Source: an uncultured Pelagibacteraceae bacterium (GTDB lineage: Bacteria > Pseudomonadota > Alphaproteobacteria > Pelagibacterales > AG-422-B15). From it: 64,000 nucleotides of DNA. Shown piece after piece: positions 26,355-36,400 of this stretch. Each line of letters opens with the position of its first letter. The stretch's first letter is position 1. A program made the translations under genes and the position numbers. The notes under the pieces are model-generated. The model was not told the origin of the DNA, did no database searches, and saw nothing but the letters and a program-made list of their open reading frames with translations. Location: the NCBI GenBank assembly GCA_902547315.1, contig CACCND010000003.1, positions 1 to 64,000 on the forward strand. The letters run 5' to 3'.

Positions 26355-26744
26355 ATGGTTAAAGCATCTTGGGGACGCAAACTTATTTGTGAAGCGTGTT
26401 CCGAAAAATTCTACGATTTGAATAGAAAGCCAGCTATCTGTCCTAATTGTGGAGCTGAATATACTGATCCAATTGTAGAAATTGCAGCCGTCGGTGCTAA
26501 ACAGGTGTTTACAGATAATGTTGATGTTGTTGCTGATAGCAATTTAGTTGGTGGTGAGGCATCAGAATCGGTTGCGGAGGTTGAAGATATTGAAATTGAA
26601 GATGCAATTGATGAGGATACATTAAGTCTCGAGGATACGGAGTCAGATGTTTCAGTAATACCTGATGATGAGGAGCACGTTGAAGTGGATAGTGTTAGTG
26701 ATGACATTGATATTAACGACAATAGCGCTGGAGAACTAGAATAA
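26355..26744 (+). CDS. FYDLN-acid zinc-ribbon protein (TIGR02300 type)
   Basis: This is a 129-residue alphaproteobacterial protein of unknown function. The N-terminal zinc ribbon has Cys12/Cys15 (CEAC) and Cys29/Cys32 (CPNC) around the FYDLNRKP motif that names the family. The C-terminal two thirds are very acidic (runs of Glu and Asp). It is followed after 6 bases by tRNA-Ala, with which it is probably co-transcribed. A role in transcription or ribosome biology is sometimes guessed from the ribbon; nothing here proves it. Confidence 0.88.
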   Translation: MVKASWGRKLICEACSEKFYDLNRKPAICPNCGAEYTDPIVEIAAVGAKQVFTDNVDVVADSNLVGGEASESVAEVEDIEIEDAIDEDTLSLEDTESDVSVIPDDEEHVEVDSVSDDIDINDNSAGELE

Positions 26745-26750
26745 ATTTTA

Positions 26751-26826
26751 GGGGCTGTAGCTCAGGTGGGAGAGCACTTGCATGGCATGCAAGGGGTCGC
26801 AAGTTCAAATCTTGTCAGCTCCACCA
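26751..26826 (+). tRNA. tRNA-Ala (anticodon GGC)
   Basis: This is a 76-base cloverleaf with acceptor stem GGGGCTG/CAGCTCC (one G-T pair), discriminator A and encoded CCA. The anticodon arm is CTTGC-ATGGCAT-GCAAG with GGC in the loop, and the T loop is TTCAAAT. The last base touches the stop codon of lptB on the other strand, with no spacer. Confidence 0.97.
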
Positions 26827-27579
26827 TTAAAATTTAAATGAGTCACCTAGATAGAATTTTCTTACATCCTTACTGCCAATAATTTTCTTACTGTCACCCT
26901 CAGATATGATTGCCCCTGAATGCATAACATATGAATAGTCACAAATATCCAATACCTCTCTTACATTATGATCTGTAATTAGCACACCGATATTTTTTTT
27001 CATGAGTTGTCTAATTAACAATTTAATGTCATCAATACCAATTGGATCAACTCCTGCTGTTGGCTCATCCATTAAAATTATACTTGGGTTTGAACAAAGA
27101 CACCTTGCAATTTCAGTTCTTCTCCTCTCTCCTCCACTTAACATATGAGGCATAGCTCTTCGAAGGTGAGTCAAAGAAAATTCAGTTAGTAGTTCTTCTA
27201 ATATATTTTGTTGCTGTTCTTTTGAATAATTCTTGGTTTCAATTATTGATAATAGGTTATCCTCAACTGTCATGCCTCTAAAGATTGACGGCTGCTGTGG
27301 AAGAAAACCCATACCAAGACTTGCTCTCGTGTGCATCGGCAAGGTTGTAAGATCTTGACCATCTAAACTGATATTACCACCATCACATTTTATCAGTCCC
27401 ATAATCATGTAAAAAGTAGTCGTTTTACCTGCTCCATTAGGTCCAAGCAATCCTACCGTTTGGCCACGTTTAAGATTAATACTTACATCTCTAACAATTT
27501 GCTTTCGTGATAGAGATTTTCTTAAATTACTTACCTTTAATCCGTTTTCCGAGGATACTATTCTTGGTTTCTTTTGCAC
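26827..27579 (-). CDS. lptB: LPS export ABC transporter ATP-binding protein
   Basis: This 250-residue ATPase powers LptFG to move lipopolysaccharide out of the inner membrane. Walker A is GPNGAGKTTTFYMI, the signature LSGGERRRTEIARCL, Walker B IILMDEPTAGVDP and the H-loop ITDHNVRE. These are near-identical to the LptB family pattern. It follows lptC and lptA on the minus strand in the common kdsD-lptC-lptA-lptB order. Its stop codon abuts the 3' end of the tRNA-Ala gene. Confidence 0.96.
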   Translation of the reverse strand: MQKKPRIVSSENGLKVSNLRKSLSRKQIVRDVSINLKRGQTVGLLGPNGAGKTTTFYMIMGLIKCDGGNISLDGQDLTTLPMHTRASLGMGFLPQQPSIFRGMTVEDNLLSIIETKNYSKEQQQNILEELLTEFSLTHLRRAMPHMLSGGERRRTEIARCLCSNPSIILMDEPTAGVDPIGIDDIKLLIRQLMKKNIGVLITDHNVREVLDICDYSYVMHSGAIISEGDSKKIIGSKDVRKFYLGDSFKF

Positions 27580-27588
27580 TAAATTCTC

Positions 27589-28035
27589 TTAATTTTTTGA
27601 TATAGTTGCTTTAACTTTACTTGATTTCGTACTTTTCATTATACTAAACGAATTTTTAAGATCTAGTGTAAATTCGTCACATTCCGCATAATTGAGATCT
27701 TCTTTAATTTTTACGTTTCCTATAATCTTCAAGATCTCCAATGATGGTTCATATATTGCAGATCTACCAAATGCCTCTAGATTTTCACGAACTAACTTAA
27801 CATCATTATTTGTCCAAATTTCTTCAATCAAACTATTAGAACTTGAATAATTGATTGATATTTTTTCAGACCATATTTCTATTTCCTGATCAGATATATG
27901 GACATTTCCCAAGAATTCAGATAATTGTTTTGAGTTATCAACTTCAAGCATATCAGAAATTACTAAAATTTCTGAACTAAAGGAATTTACATTATAAAAA
28001 TAAAAAAAAATGAAAAATAGTTTCAAATTTTTCAT
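27589..28035 (-). CDS. lptA: LPS transport periplasmic protein LptA
   Basis: This is a short 148-residue OstA/LptA-type protein: a signal peptide (about 1-20) followed by beta-rich repeats such as ISDMLEVDNSKQLSEFLGNV and SAIYEPSLEILKIIGNVKI. It would form the periplasmic bridge for LPS. It is shorter than E. coli LptA by about 35 residues. The name rests on both the OstA pattern and its position between lptC and lptB. Confidence 0.85.
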   Translation of the reverse strand: MKNLKLFFIFFYFYNVNSFSSEILVISDMLEVDNSKQLSEFLGNVHISDQEIEIWSEKISINYSSSNSLIEEIWTNNDVKLVRENLEAFGRSAIYEPSLEILKIIGNVKIKEDLNYAECDEFTLDLKNSFSIMKSTKSSKVKATISKN

Positions 28036-28541
28036 TTATTTTCTCTTACAATCTTTGTTTTGACATTACCCTGGTAAATAAGTTTTCCAAAGTTTTCTGT
28101 AATTATTAAATTGTCAGAAGTGATGATATCTAAATTTCTAATATGTTTTACATTTTGTTTTAATTCTATGATATCATTATCAATATCAAACTTTCCAAAG
28201 TCAGCATATAATTTGTCATCATTATCACTAAATAAATATATTTCTTTCTCTAATTCTATGATCTTTGAAATCTGATCATATATAGCCTTCTCAGCCTCTA
28301 TAAAAACCCATATACCATCTTGTGTTCTGTATTTACCTTCAACCTCAAATAATTTGATACTGTTCTCAGATTTAAGACCTCTTTTAGCTTTAATTTCATA
28401 CTGTTTATTATCAAGGCCTTTTTCAGAGAATTTGGGATTATCAATTTCTGTTACTGAATTTTCCGAAAAAGAAATATTTATAATAAAAAAAAATAGAAAT
28501 AATATTAGAATATTTAATTTTTCTAATTTCTTAATTGGCAT
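28032..28541 (-). CDS. lptC: LPS export protein LptC
   Basis: This is a 169-residue single-pass inner-membrane protein with N-terminal helix LNILILFLFFFIINISF and a periplasmic beta-jellyroll of LptC type (NKQYEIKAKRGLKSENSIKL, LYADFGKFDIDNDIIELKQN). It hands LPS from LptBFG to LptA. It overlaps kdsD by 11 bases and lptA by 4. Confidence 0.85.
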   Translation of the reverse strand: MPIKKLEKLNILILFLFFFIINISFSENSVTEIDNPKFSEKGLDNKQYEIKAKRGLKSENSIKLFEVEGKYRTQDGIWVFIEAEKAIYDQISKIIELEKEIYLFSDNDDKLYADFGKFDIDNDIIELKQNVKHIRNLDIITSDNLIITENFGKLIYQGNVKTKIVRENK

Positions 28542-29496
28542 ATCTCAAACAATCATGAATATGTATAATGCCTATGGGTTTCTTTTTTGATTTATTATTA
28601 ATCACAAAAAGGCATGTAATTTTATTTTTATTCATCGTACTAAGTGTATCTGTTAACAACTCGTTTTCATCAATTAATTTTGGGTTTCTCGTCATTATTT
28701 CTTTTGCTGTGAAGTTAAAAAAATCATCATTAATTCTTCTTCTTAGATCACCATCAGTTATGATACCAACAAGAGAATTTTTATTACTGATAACACCTAC
28801 ATGGCCAAATGATTTTCTGGTCATTTCAATCAATACTGTTTTCATGTTCGCATTTTCGGATACTATAGGAATCTCGTGTTTTGTATGCATTACATCTTTT
28901 ACCTGTAACATTTGAATACCAAGAGTTCCCCCGGGATGCAATTTTTTGTAGTCAGATAGTTTAAATCTTTTTCTTTTCATTAGAGAAACACATAGAGCAT
29001 CCCCTACAATGAGGGCCATAGTTGTTGAGGTTGTAGGGGCTAGTCCAATAGAACATGCTTCCTTAGCGTTTGGGATTATCAAGCATATTTTTACATTTTT
29101 TGATAATTCACTCTTTTTATTAGAAGTGATACCAATAGTTAAAGTAGAATTTTTTTTTGCAAATTCTAGCAAATTTACTAATTCATTACTATTTCCAGAA
29201 TTGGATATAATTATCAACGCATCCTTTTTTGAAATAACCCCTAAATCTCCATGACTCATATCTGTTGGGGAACAATACTGGGATGGAGTGCCGGTAGAAC
29301 TCATAGTAGATGAAATTTTAGATGCAATATGACCAGATTTTCCGACTCCAGTTACAATGACTCTTCCTTTAATATTAGCTAAAGCTCTAACAGCTTTATC
29401 AAAACTATAATCTATTACTTTATGTAGCTTTTTAATGCCTGCCAACTCAGTGTCTATTACTTCTTTGCCATCACGAATTACTGATCTATCTTTCAT
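28531..29496 (-). CDS. kdsD: Arabinose-5-phosphate isomerase (KpsF/GutQ family)
   Basis: This 321-residue enzyme converts ribulose-5-P to arabinose-5-P for Kdo of LPS. The SIS domain shows VTGVGKSGHIASKISSTMSS and SPTDMSHGDLG; two C-terminal CBS motifs follow (DVMHTKHEIPIVSENANM and TARE-like EIMTRNPKLIDENE). It lies 2 bases after rnd and overlaps lptC, so the operon links Kdo synthesis to LPS export. Confidence 0.94.
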   Translation of the reverse strand: MKDRSVIRDGKEVIDTELAGIKKLHKVIDYSFDKAVRALANIKGRVIVTGVGKSGHIASKISSTMSSTGTPSQYCSPTDMSHGDLGVISKKDALIIISNSGNSNELVNLLEFAKKNSTLTIGITSNKKSELSKNVKICLIIPNAKEACSIGLAPTTSTTMALIVGDALCVSLMKRKRFKLSDYKKLHPGGTLGIQMLQVKDVMHTKHEIPIVSENANMKTVLIEMTRKSFGHVGVISNKNSLVGIITDGDLRRRINDDFFNFTAKEIMTRNPKLIDENELLTDTLSTMNKNKITCLFVINNKSKKKPIGIIHIHDCLRYAN

Positions 29497-29498
29497 TT

Positions 29499-30113
29499 TT
29501 ATCTACTAGAATGTGCGAATATATCATTATTCCAACCCCTAAGATCAAGTTCTACCCTTGTTTGAAGAAACTGAGTACATTTTTTTACAAGATCTTCTCT
29601 ACCCTGTCTTTTTGACATTTCATCTAGTCTGGCTTTTATCGCATGTAAATACATGACATCAGTTGCCGCATAACTGATTTGTTCATTTGTAAGATCAGGA
29701 TTAGACCAATCTGAACTTTGAGCTTTTTTTGAAATATCAACATTAAGAAGTTCTTTACATAAATCTTTATATCCGTGTGCAGAAGAGTATGTTCGATTAA
29801 TTAGAGATGAAATCTTAGAGCAAAATACATTTTTTATCATTATTCCTAAGTCATGTTTAATTGCTGCCATATCGTGTCTAGCATAGTGAAATATAAATTG
29901 TTTATCACTACTAAGTAGCTTTTTTAGATTAGGGGCATCAAAATTTTTATTAATGAATTGAACTAGATGACAATCTCCTTTTCCATCATATAATTGAATT
30001 AGACACAAGGGGTCTCTAGTTGGCTGTAATCCCATCATTTCACAATCAGCGGCCACAACATCAGAAAAAATAATATCTTTTTCTAAATCATTTTTATGTA
30101 AAATTGTTTGCAT
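29499..30113 (-). CDS. rnd: Ribonuclease D, short alphaproteobacterial form
   Basis: This is a 204-residue DEDDy 3'-5' exoribonuclease for RNA trimming. Motifs are VAADCEMMGLQ (Asp, Glu), FIFHYARHDMAAIKHDLG (Asp) and SYAATDVMYLHAI (Tyr, Asp). The HRDC domains of the longer RNase D are absent, as is common in this class. It is first in the rnd-kdsD-lptC-lptA-lptB minus operon. Confidence 0.93.
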   Translation of the reverse strand: MQTILHKNDLEKDIIFSDVVAADCEMMGLQPTRDPLCLIQLYDGKGDCHLVQFINKNFDAPNLKKLLSSDKQFIFHYARHDMAAIKHDLGIMIKNVFCSKISSLINRTYSSAHGYKDLCKELLNVDISKKAQSSDWSNPDLTNEQISYAATDVMYLHAIKARLDEMSKRQGREDLVKKCTQFLQTRVELDLRGWNNDIFAHSSR

Positions 30114-30166
30114 TGTTCAAAAATAACTTTATTTGAAGAATCTACATAAAGGTATATTTGTAAAAT

Positions 30167-31072
30167 ATGAAGAAAAAAAAGATTACATTAATAGGTGGGT
30201 CTGGATTTTTAGCTAAATATTGTATTTCTGAACTTCTTAAAGAGGGTCACGATTTAAAAATCGTATGCAGAAACCCCCATTTGGCAGGCCACCTAAGAAT
30301 GATGGCACCTATAGAACAATTAGATATTGTAAAAGGTAATATTATGCTTAAGCATACAATTGAGCCATTTATAAAAAATTCTGATGTTGTCGTTAATTTT
30401 GTAGGTGTTTTAAATGATAGTTCTAGCGGCCAATCTTTTGAAAATTGTCATGCTTTAGGGCCTAAAAATATCTCAGATTTATGTGCAAGATATCAGGTTA
30501 AGAAATTCATACATTTTTCATCTATTGGAGCCGATATCGAAAGTGACTCAAAATATCAACAATCAAAAGGCTTGGGAGAACAAAATATTCAAAAGATTTA
30601 TCCCAACTCAATCATAATTAGACCATCAATAGTTTTTGGACCTGGTGACGGATTCTTTTCAGTTCAAGCAAAATTATTAAAAAGTTTACCAGTTGTACCG
30701 TTGTTCGCTAATAATAAATACCAATGTGTTTATGTTAAAGATATCGCCAAAGCTATAAACAGACTTATTTTAGATGATAAATATAATGGCAAGATTTTTG
30801 AATTTGGTGGACCGAAAAAAATGAGTCTAAAAGAAATATACCAGTTAATTTTAGACACTTTAAAAATTAAAAGACTAATAGTTCCTGTTCCATTGTCTTT
30901 TGCAAACTTTATTGCGTTTATGATGCTTCCCTTGCCCTCGCCACTTATAACGTTTGATCAAGTAAAACTTCTAAGAAAAGATAATATCATCTCTAAGACT
31001 GAATTTAATTTAGAAAAACTAGGAATTGAACCAACTTCGCCGAGCAATATCATAAGTACATATATTTCATAG
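30167..31072 (+). CDS. NDUFA9-like NAD(P)-dependent epimerase
   Basis: This is a 301-residue atypical short-chain dehydrogenase. The N-terminal nucleotide loop is LIGGSGFLAKYC. VVVNFVGVLND, KKFIHFSSIGADIESDSKYQ and IIIRPSIVFGPGDGFF match the family related to the complex I accessory subunit NDUFA9 found in alphaproteobacteria and mitochondria. It is a lone plus gene between rnd and uppP, one base from the uppP stop. Its substrate is unknown. Confidence 0.87.
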   Translation: MKKKKITLIGGSGFLAKYCISELLKEGHDLKIVCRNPHLAGHLRMMAPIEQLDIVKGNIMLKHTIEPFIKNSDVVVNFVGVLNDSSSGQSFENCHALGPKNISDLCARYQVKKFIHFSSIGADIESDSKYQQSKGLGEQNIQKIYPNSIIIRPSIVFGPGDGFFSVQAKLLKSLPVVPLFANNKYQCVYVKDIAKAINRLILDDKYNGKIFEFGGPKKMSLKEIYQLILDTLKIKRLIVPVPLSFANFIAFMMLPLPSPLITFDQVKLLRKDNIISKTEFNLEKLGIEPTSPSNIISTYIS

Positions 31073-31073
31073 T

Positions 31074-31871
31074 TTAAGTGAAATAAATCAAAATTATCGA
31101 TCCTAGTATTATTCGATAAATTACAAATGGTATCATCGAATTATTTTTTACCCAATTCAACAATATACTTATTGATAAATATGCAGTAATGAAAGAAATA
31201 ATAAAGCCAGAAAATAAATATAAAAAATTTATTGCAATTGAGTTATTGGCTATTTCAATAGCAGGAATTAAAGCTGACATTATTATTACAGGTATTGATA
31301 AGAGCATTGAAAATTTTGCAGCCTCGACTCTATTTAAACCAACTATTCTTGAACCCGTATAAACTACACCTGCTCTCGAAGCGCCTGGGATAATTGCGAA
31401 AATTTGAAAAAAACCAACAACAAGAGATTTCTTATAAGATAGATTATCCACTTTAAGATTTTTCTCATTGGATCTGACATCCGCAAAATAAAGCGCTAAA
31501 CCAAAGACTATAGTTGATAGACCTATAAAATGTAGATTTCTGAAGATCTCAGCAAAACCAGATATATATGCTAAGCCACCAATAAAAATTATCGGTAATG
31601 ATGCAACGATCAAATTTTGACTCGTCTTTGTTTTTGATATTTTATTCGACGTAAGGAAAGGCGCCATAAATTTTAATAAATTAAGTGCCTCAGTTCTAAA
31701 ATAGATCAATACAGCCATCAAAGTACCTAAATGAAGGCTTATATCTAGAGATAAATTTTCTCTAATGTTCATCATTTCTGCGGTGATTAGCAAGTGAGCT
31801 GAACTTGAAATTGGCAGGAATTCAGTAATTCCTTGAATAATCGCTAAAATAACTACTGGAAAAATATACAT
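31074..31871 (-). CDS. uppP: Undecaprenyl-diphosphatase
   Basis: This is a 265-residue polytopic membrane enzyme that recycles the undecaprenyl carrier for cell-wall synthesis; its overexpression classically gives bacitracin resistance (bacA). Signature parts are QGITEFLPISSSAHLLI near the N-terminus and IPGASRAGVVYTGSRIVG. It is alone on the minus strand and shares the upstream 159-base gap with gltD. Confidence 0.95.
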   Translation of the reverse strand: MYIFPVVILAIIQGITEFLPISSSAHLLITAEMMNIRENLSLDISLHLGTLMAVLIYFRTEALNLLKFMAPFLTSNKISKTKTSQNLIVASLPIIFIGGLAYISGFAEIFRNLHFIGLSTIVFGLALYFADVRSNEKNLKVDNLSYKKSLVVGFFQIFAIIPGASRAGVVYTGSRIVGLNRVEAAKFSMLLSIPVIIMSALIPAIEIANNSIAINFLYLFSGFIISFITAYLSISILLNWVKNNSMIPFVIYRIILGSIILIYFT

Positions 31872-31927
31872 ATCAGATATAAAAAAATAGAGTTTTACGC
31901 CAAATAGGCAAGCAAAAGTTCTATTTA

Positions 31928-31944
31928 TGTCATAATGTATGACT
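31928..31944. promoter_or_regulatory. Operator-like palindrome 1 upstream of gltD
   Basis: TGTCATAATGTATGACT contains the perfect inverted repeat GTCATA-ATG-TATGAC. It lies 57 bases upstream of uppP and 87 bases upstream of gltD, in the divergent gap. A second copy of the same pattern is at 32003-32019. The regulator is unknown. Confidence 0.5.
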
Positions 31945-32002
31945 ATTAATATATTATTATACTGATATAAGTCTGTTCATAATATTAATGAGATTCTATA
32001 TA

Positions 32003-32019
32003 TGTCAATAATTATGACA
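32003..32019. promoter_or_regulatory. Operator-like palindrome 2 upstream of gltD
   Basis: TGTCAATAATTATGACA has arms TGTCA/TGACA around 7 bases, ending 11 bases before the gltD ATG. In reverse complement it agrees with palindrome 1 at 13 of 17 bases, and the two are 75 bases apart, close to seven DNA turns. This position suits a repressor, or control at the ribosome-binding region. Confidence 0.5.
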
Positions 32020-32030
32020 CAATAAAATTT

Positions 32031-33470
32031 ATGCTTAAATTTACTGACTTAAATCAAGAGTATCCTGATAAGAGACTATCAAAAGATAGAAAAAAAGACT
32101 TTCAGGAAATCTATGATAATTTCATTAAAAATAGCGCAAAAGAGCAGTCTAGCAGATGCTCTCAATGTGGTGTTCCATATTGCACAGTCCACTGTCCACT
32201 TCATAACCATATACCTGATTGGCTAAAGCTTGCCGCAGAGGACAGGTTGGAAGAGGCTTATGAAATCTCATCAAGTACAAATAATATGCCTGAGATATGT
32301 GGTAGGATCTGTCCTCAAGATAGACTATGTGAAGGTAATTGCGTAATCGAGCAATCAGGACATGGATCCGTAACTATTGGCTCAGTAGAGAAATATTTAA
32401 CAGATAATGCATTTGAGAATGGATGGATTACCCCTCTCAAAATTGAAAAGAACATTGAAAAAGAAAATAGCATAGGTGTAATTGGTGCAGGACCAGCAGG
32501 ACTAGCAGCTGCAGAAGAGCTTAGAAAAAAAGGTTATAAGGTTCATGTTTATGATCGTTATGATAGAGCCGGTGGATTGTTAATTTACGGTATCCCAAAT
32601 TTTAAATTAGAAAAAGATATCGTTCAAAGGAGAATGCAATACTTAAAAGACTCTGGAATTAATATTCATCATAATGTTGAAATTGGAAAAGATATAAAAT
32701 TTGAAGATCTTCAAAAAAAACACGATGCAGTTTTAATAGCTACAGGTGTTTATAAAGCTAAAGAAATTAACCTGGGTGAAAGTACAAGTAACATAATTCC
32801 AGCATTAGAATACTTAATCGCATCTAATCGAAAAGGACTTGGAGATAAAGTTAAGAAATTTGATGAAGGTGAGTTGGATGCAAAAGGTAAAGACATTGTG
32901 GTCATTGGTGGCGGTGACACAGCAATGGACTGTGTACGAACTGCTGTAAGACAAAAGGCTAAATCTGTGAAATGTTTATATCGTAGAGATAAAGAAAACA
33001 TGCCTGGTTCTGCAAGAGAGGTAAATAATGCTGAAGAGGAAGGTGTCGAATTTATGTGGCAATCTCTCCCAATTAATATGGATGTTTTAAAAAATGGTTA
33101 CCAAATTGAATGTGTCAAAATGAGATTGAGTGAGCCTGATGCCGATGGAAGAAGAACACCTCAACAAATAGAAGGATCTGATTTTAATTTGAAAGCTGAT
33201 ATGGTCATAGCTGCTTTGGGTTTTTCTCCTGAAAATTTACCCACACTTTTTAATGTTAGAGACTTACCAGTGACAAAGTGGGGCACAGTAAGAGTTGGTT
33301 TCAATACTATGATGACTGATATTGATGGAGTCTTTGCTGCAGGAGATATTGTTCGAGGGGCTTCATTAGTAGTGTGGGGAATAAGGGATGGTCGAGATGT
33401 AGCCAATTCAATACACAGTTATATTGAAGCAAAAAAACTGGCAGAGATTAGTAAGGTTAAAGCATCATGA
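32031..33470 (+). CDS. gltD: Glutamate synthase (NADPH) small subunit
   Basis: This is a 479-residue FAD subunit that feeds NADPH electrons to GltB for ammonia assimilation. The N-terminal Fe-S region has SRCSQCGVPYCTVHCPLHNH and ICGRICPQDRLCEGNC. The FAD loop is GVIGAGPAGLAAAEEL, the NADPH loop VVIGGGDTAMDCVRT, and the C-terminal FAD site GVFAAGDIVRGASLVVW. The gene precedes gltB, with a 4-base overlap; gltB-gltD is the more common order. Confidence 0.96.
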   Translation: MLKFTDLNQEYPDKRLSKDRKKDFQEIYDNFIKNSAKEQSSRCSQCGVPYCTVHCPLHNHIPDWLKLAAEDRLEEAYEISSSTNNMPEICGRICPQDRLCEGNCVIEQSGHGSVTIGSVEKYLTDNAFENGWITPLKIEKNIEKENSIGVIGAGPAGLAAAEELRKKGYKVHVYDRYDRAGGLLIYGIPNFKLEKDIVQRRMQYLKDSGINIHHNVEIGKDIKFEDLQKKHDAVLIATGVYKAKEINLGESTSNIIPALEYLIASNRKGLGDKVKKFDEGELDAKGKDIVVIGGGDTAMDCVRTAVRQKAKSVKCLYRRDKENMPGSAREVNNAEEEGVEFMWQSLPINMDVLKNGYQIECVKMRLSEPDADGRRTPQQIEGSDFNLKADMVIAALGFSPENLPTLFNVRDLPVTKWGTVRVGFNTMMTDIDGVFAAGDIVRGASLVVWGIRDGRDVANSIHSYIEAKKLAEISKVKAS

Positions 33471-36400
33471 GTTCAGATTTAAATAGATACAGAAAAAATA
33501 AGCAAGTCTTGGAGGAAGGGCACCTTTATAGTCCTAAACAAGAGCATGACGCATGCGGCGTTGGCTTTGTAGCATCAGTTGATGGTAAGCAAAGAAGAGA
33601 AGTTGTAAAAGGTGGCATTGATGCGCTAAAAGCAGTGTGGCACAGAGGTGCCGTTGATGCTGATGGTAAGACTGGGGATGGTGCCGGCATACTTACGCAA
33701 ATACCTATAAACTTCTTTGATGACGAAATTGCTAAAACTGGTCATGAAAAAAGAGATGAGCCTTTAGGCATTGGTATGATGTTTTTGCCAAGAAACGACT
33801 ATGCAGCATTAGAAAAATGTCGCACAATAATCGAGTCAGAACTTCTTGATCATGGATACTACATATATGGCTGGAGACAAGTGCCTATTAACAATAGCGT
33901 TATTGGCGAAAAAGCTAATACAACTAGACCTGAGATTGAGCAGGTTATGTTTGTTAACAACATTGAAAGAGATAGTAATTTTGATTATTCAAAAGAATTA
34001 TATCTTGTAAGACGTCGACTTGAAAAGAGAATAGCAAAACAGCAAATTAATGGATTTTATGTATGCTCTTTAAGTTTTGAGTCAATCATTTACAAGGGGT
34101 TATTTTTAGCTGAACAACTATCCATATTCTATCCTGATTTAGCTAATCTTAATTTTGTGTCTTCATATGCGGTGTTTCATCAAAGATATTCTACAAATAC
34201 CTTTCCATCCTGGGGTTTAGCTCAACCATTTAGAATGTTAGCCCATAATGGTGAGATAAATACAATTTCTGGAAATACAAATTGGATGAGAAATCATCAA
34301 ACAAGAATTACATCAGAAATTTTTGGCGATGATAGTGAACAAGTTAAACCAATTATAGAAAAAAATGTTTCTGACTCTGCTGCCTTAGATGCTGCATTTG
34401 AACTATATGTTAGAGCTGGAAGATCAGTTCCTCTTGTTAAAACTCTTTTAATTCCTGAGGCATGGTCAAAAAGAAGTGAACTGATGCCAATCGAGCATAG
34501 AAATATGTATGAGTTTTCTAACGCCATTGTTGAACCATGGGATGGACCTGCCGCAATAGCTGCAGTTGATGGAAATTGGATTATTGGTGGTATGGATCGA
34601 AATGGTTTAAGGCCAATGCGGTACTCTGTATCAAATGATAAAATAATATACGTTGGTTCTGAAACAGGAATGGTCAGAGTTGATGAATCCAAGATAGTTG
34701 AAAAAGGCAGACTGGGCCCTGGAGATATAATCGGAGTAAATTTGAGGGAAGGTAAAATTTATCGTAACTCTGAGTTAAAAGACTATCTTGCGAAAGAAGC
34801 TCCGTATGAAGAGTATGTCAAAAAAATAATTCGACTAGATAAAAGAGTAACGGTTTCAAGAGAGTCGACAGTTATAGAAGCTGAAAAATTAAGAAAGAGA
34901 ATGATTGCGGCTGGCTTCACAATGGAAGAACTAGAACTTATTCTTCATCCAATGGTAAGTGATGCAAAGGAATCTACTGGAAGCATGGGTGATGATACTC
35001 CTGTTGCTGTATTATCGGACAAGTATCGACCATTGTCACATTTTTTTAGACAAAAGTTTAGTCAGGTAACAAATCCTCCAATTGACAGTCTAAGAGAGCA
35101 AAGCAGAATGAGTTTAAAAACTCGATTTGGAAATTTACAAGATATTCTATCTCCTAATCCGTATGAAGAAAATGTTTTTGTAATTGATAGTCCATTTATA
35201 ACAAATGGATTGTTCAAAAAGATTTCTGTTCGAGGACAAGAGTCCACTACTGTGATTGATTGTACAGTTCAAAAGAATAATTTTAATTTAAAGAGGGAAA
35301 TAAAGCGTATTCAATTCGAGTCAGAGACTGCAGTTTTAAGTGGAAAGTCTCATATCGTGCTGTCTGATATTAGTGCGGACCAAGACAAATTATCTTTGCC
35401 AATGATATTGATCACCGCCGCAGTTCACACAGATTTGACACGTAAAGGTATAAGATCTTTTGTATCATTGCACGTAAGGTCTGCAGAGTGTTTAGATACT
35501 CATTACTTTGCTGTACTCATTGGTGTTGGTGCTACGACAGTAAACCCATACTTAGCATTGGACTGTATTTACGAAAGACATCAAAAAGGACTTTTTGGAA
35601 ATTTATCTTACGAGGAATGTGTTGATCGATATAAAAAAGCAGTAGATCAAGGTTTATTAAAAGTTATGTCTAAGCTTGGAATTTCAGTTATCAGTGCTTA
35701 CAGGGGTGGATTTAATTTCGAAGCGGTTGGTTTAAGCCGTTCAATGGTCAATGAATATTTCCTTGGTGTACAAAGTCGTATGTCTGGCATTGGTTTATCT
35801 GGTATTGAAAAAAAACTTACCGATCTTCATAATTATGCGTATTCGGATAGCATACAAACATTGCCTATTGGTGGCATATATAGATACAGAAACGGTGGTG
35901 AAACTCATGCTTATGAAGGCAAGTTGATACATCTTCTTCAAACAGCAGTCGCGGATGACTCTTATGAGATGTTTAAAAAATATTCAAACTCCATGAGTAA
36001 CTTTGCTCCAATCAATATAAGAGATTTGCTTGAGTTTAAAGAAGGTGAAAGTTCAATTGAATTAAGCGAAGTAGAGTCAATAACGTCTATCAGAAAGCGC
36101 TTTGGCACAGGAAGTATGTCACATGGAGCACTTTCAAAGGAAGCCCATGAAACACTAGCAATAGCAATGAATCGGATCGGAGGCGCTTCTTGTTCAGGTG
36201 AGGGTGGTGAGTCAATAGAAAGATCAAAACCTCTCAACAATGGAGACAGTGCCAATTCAAGAGTAAAACAAGTAGCTTCTGCTAGGTTTGGTGTAACAAC
36301 TGAATATTTAAACAACTGTGAGGAAATAGAAATCAAAATAGCACAAGGAGCTAAGCCTGGTGAGGGTGGTCAGCTTCCAGGATTCAAAGTAACTGCTGAG

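Noticed and set aside
26411-26722. Serine-rich open minus frame of 103 codons
   Set aside because: It is the antisense of the acidic Glu/Asp repeats of the FYDLN protein.
35962-36336. Open minus frame inside gltB
   Set aside because: It is antisense to the conserved glutamate-synthase barrel. Open antisense frames are common in this AT-rich genome.
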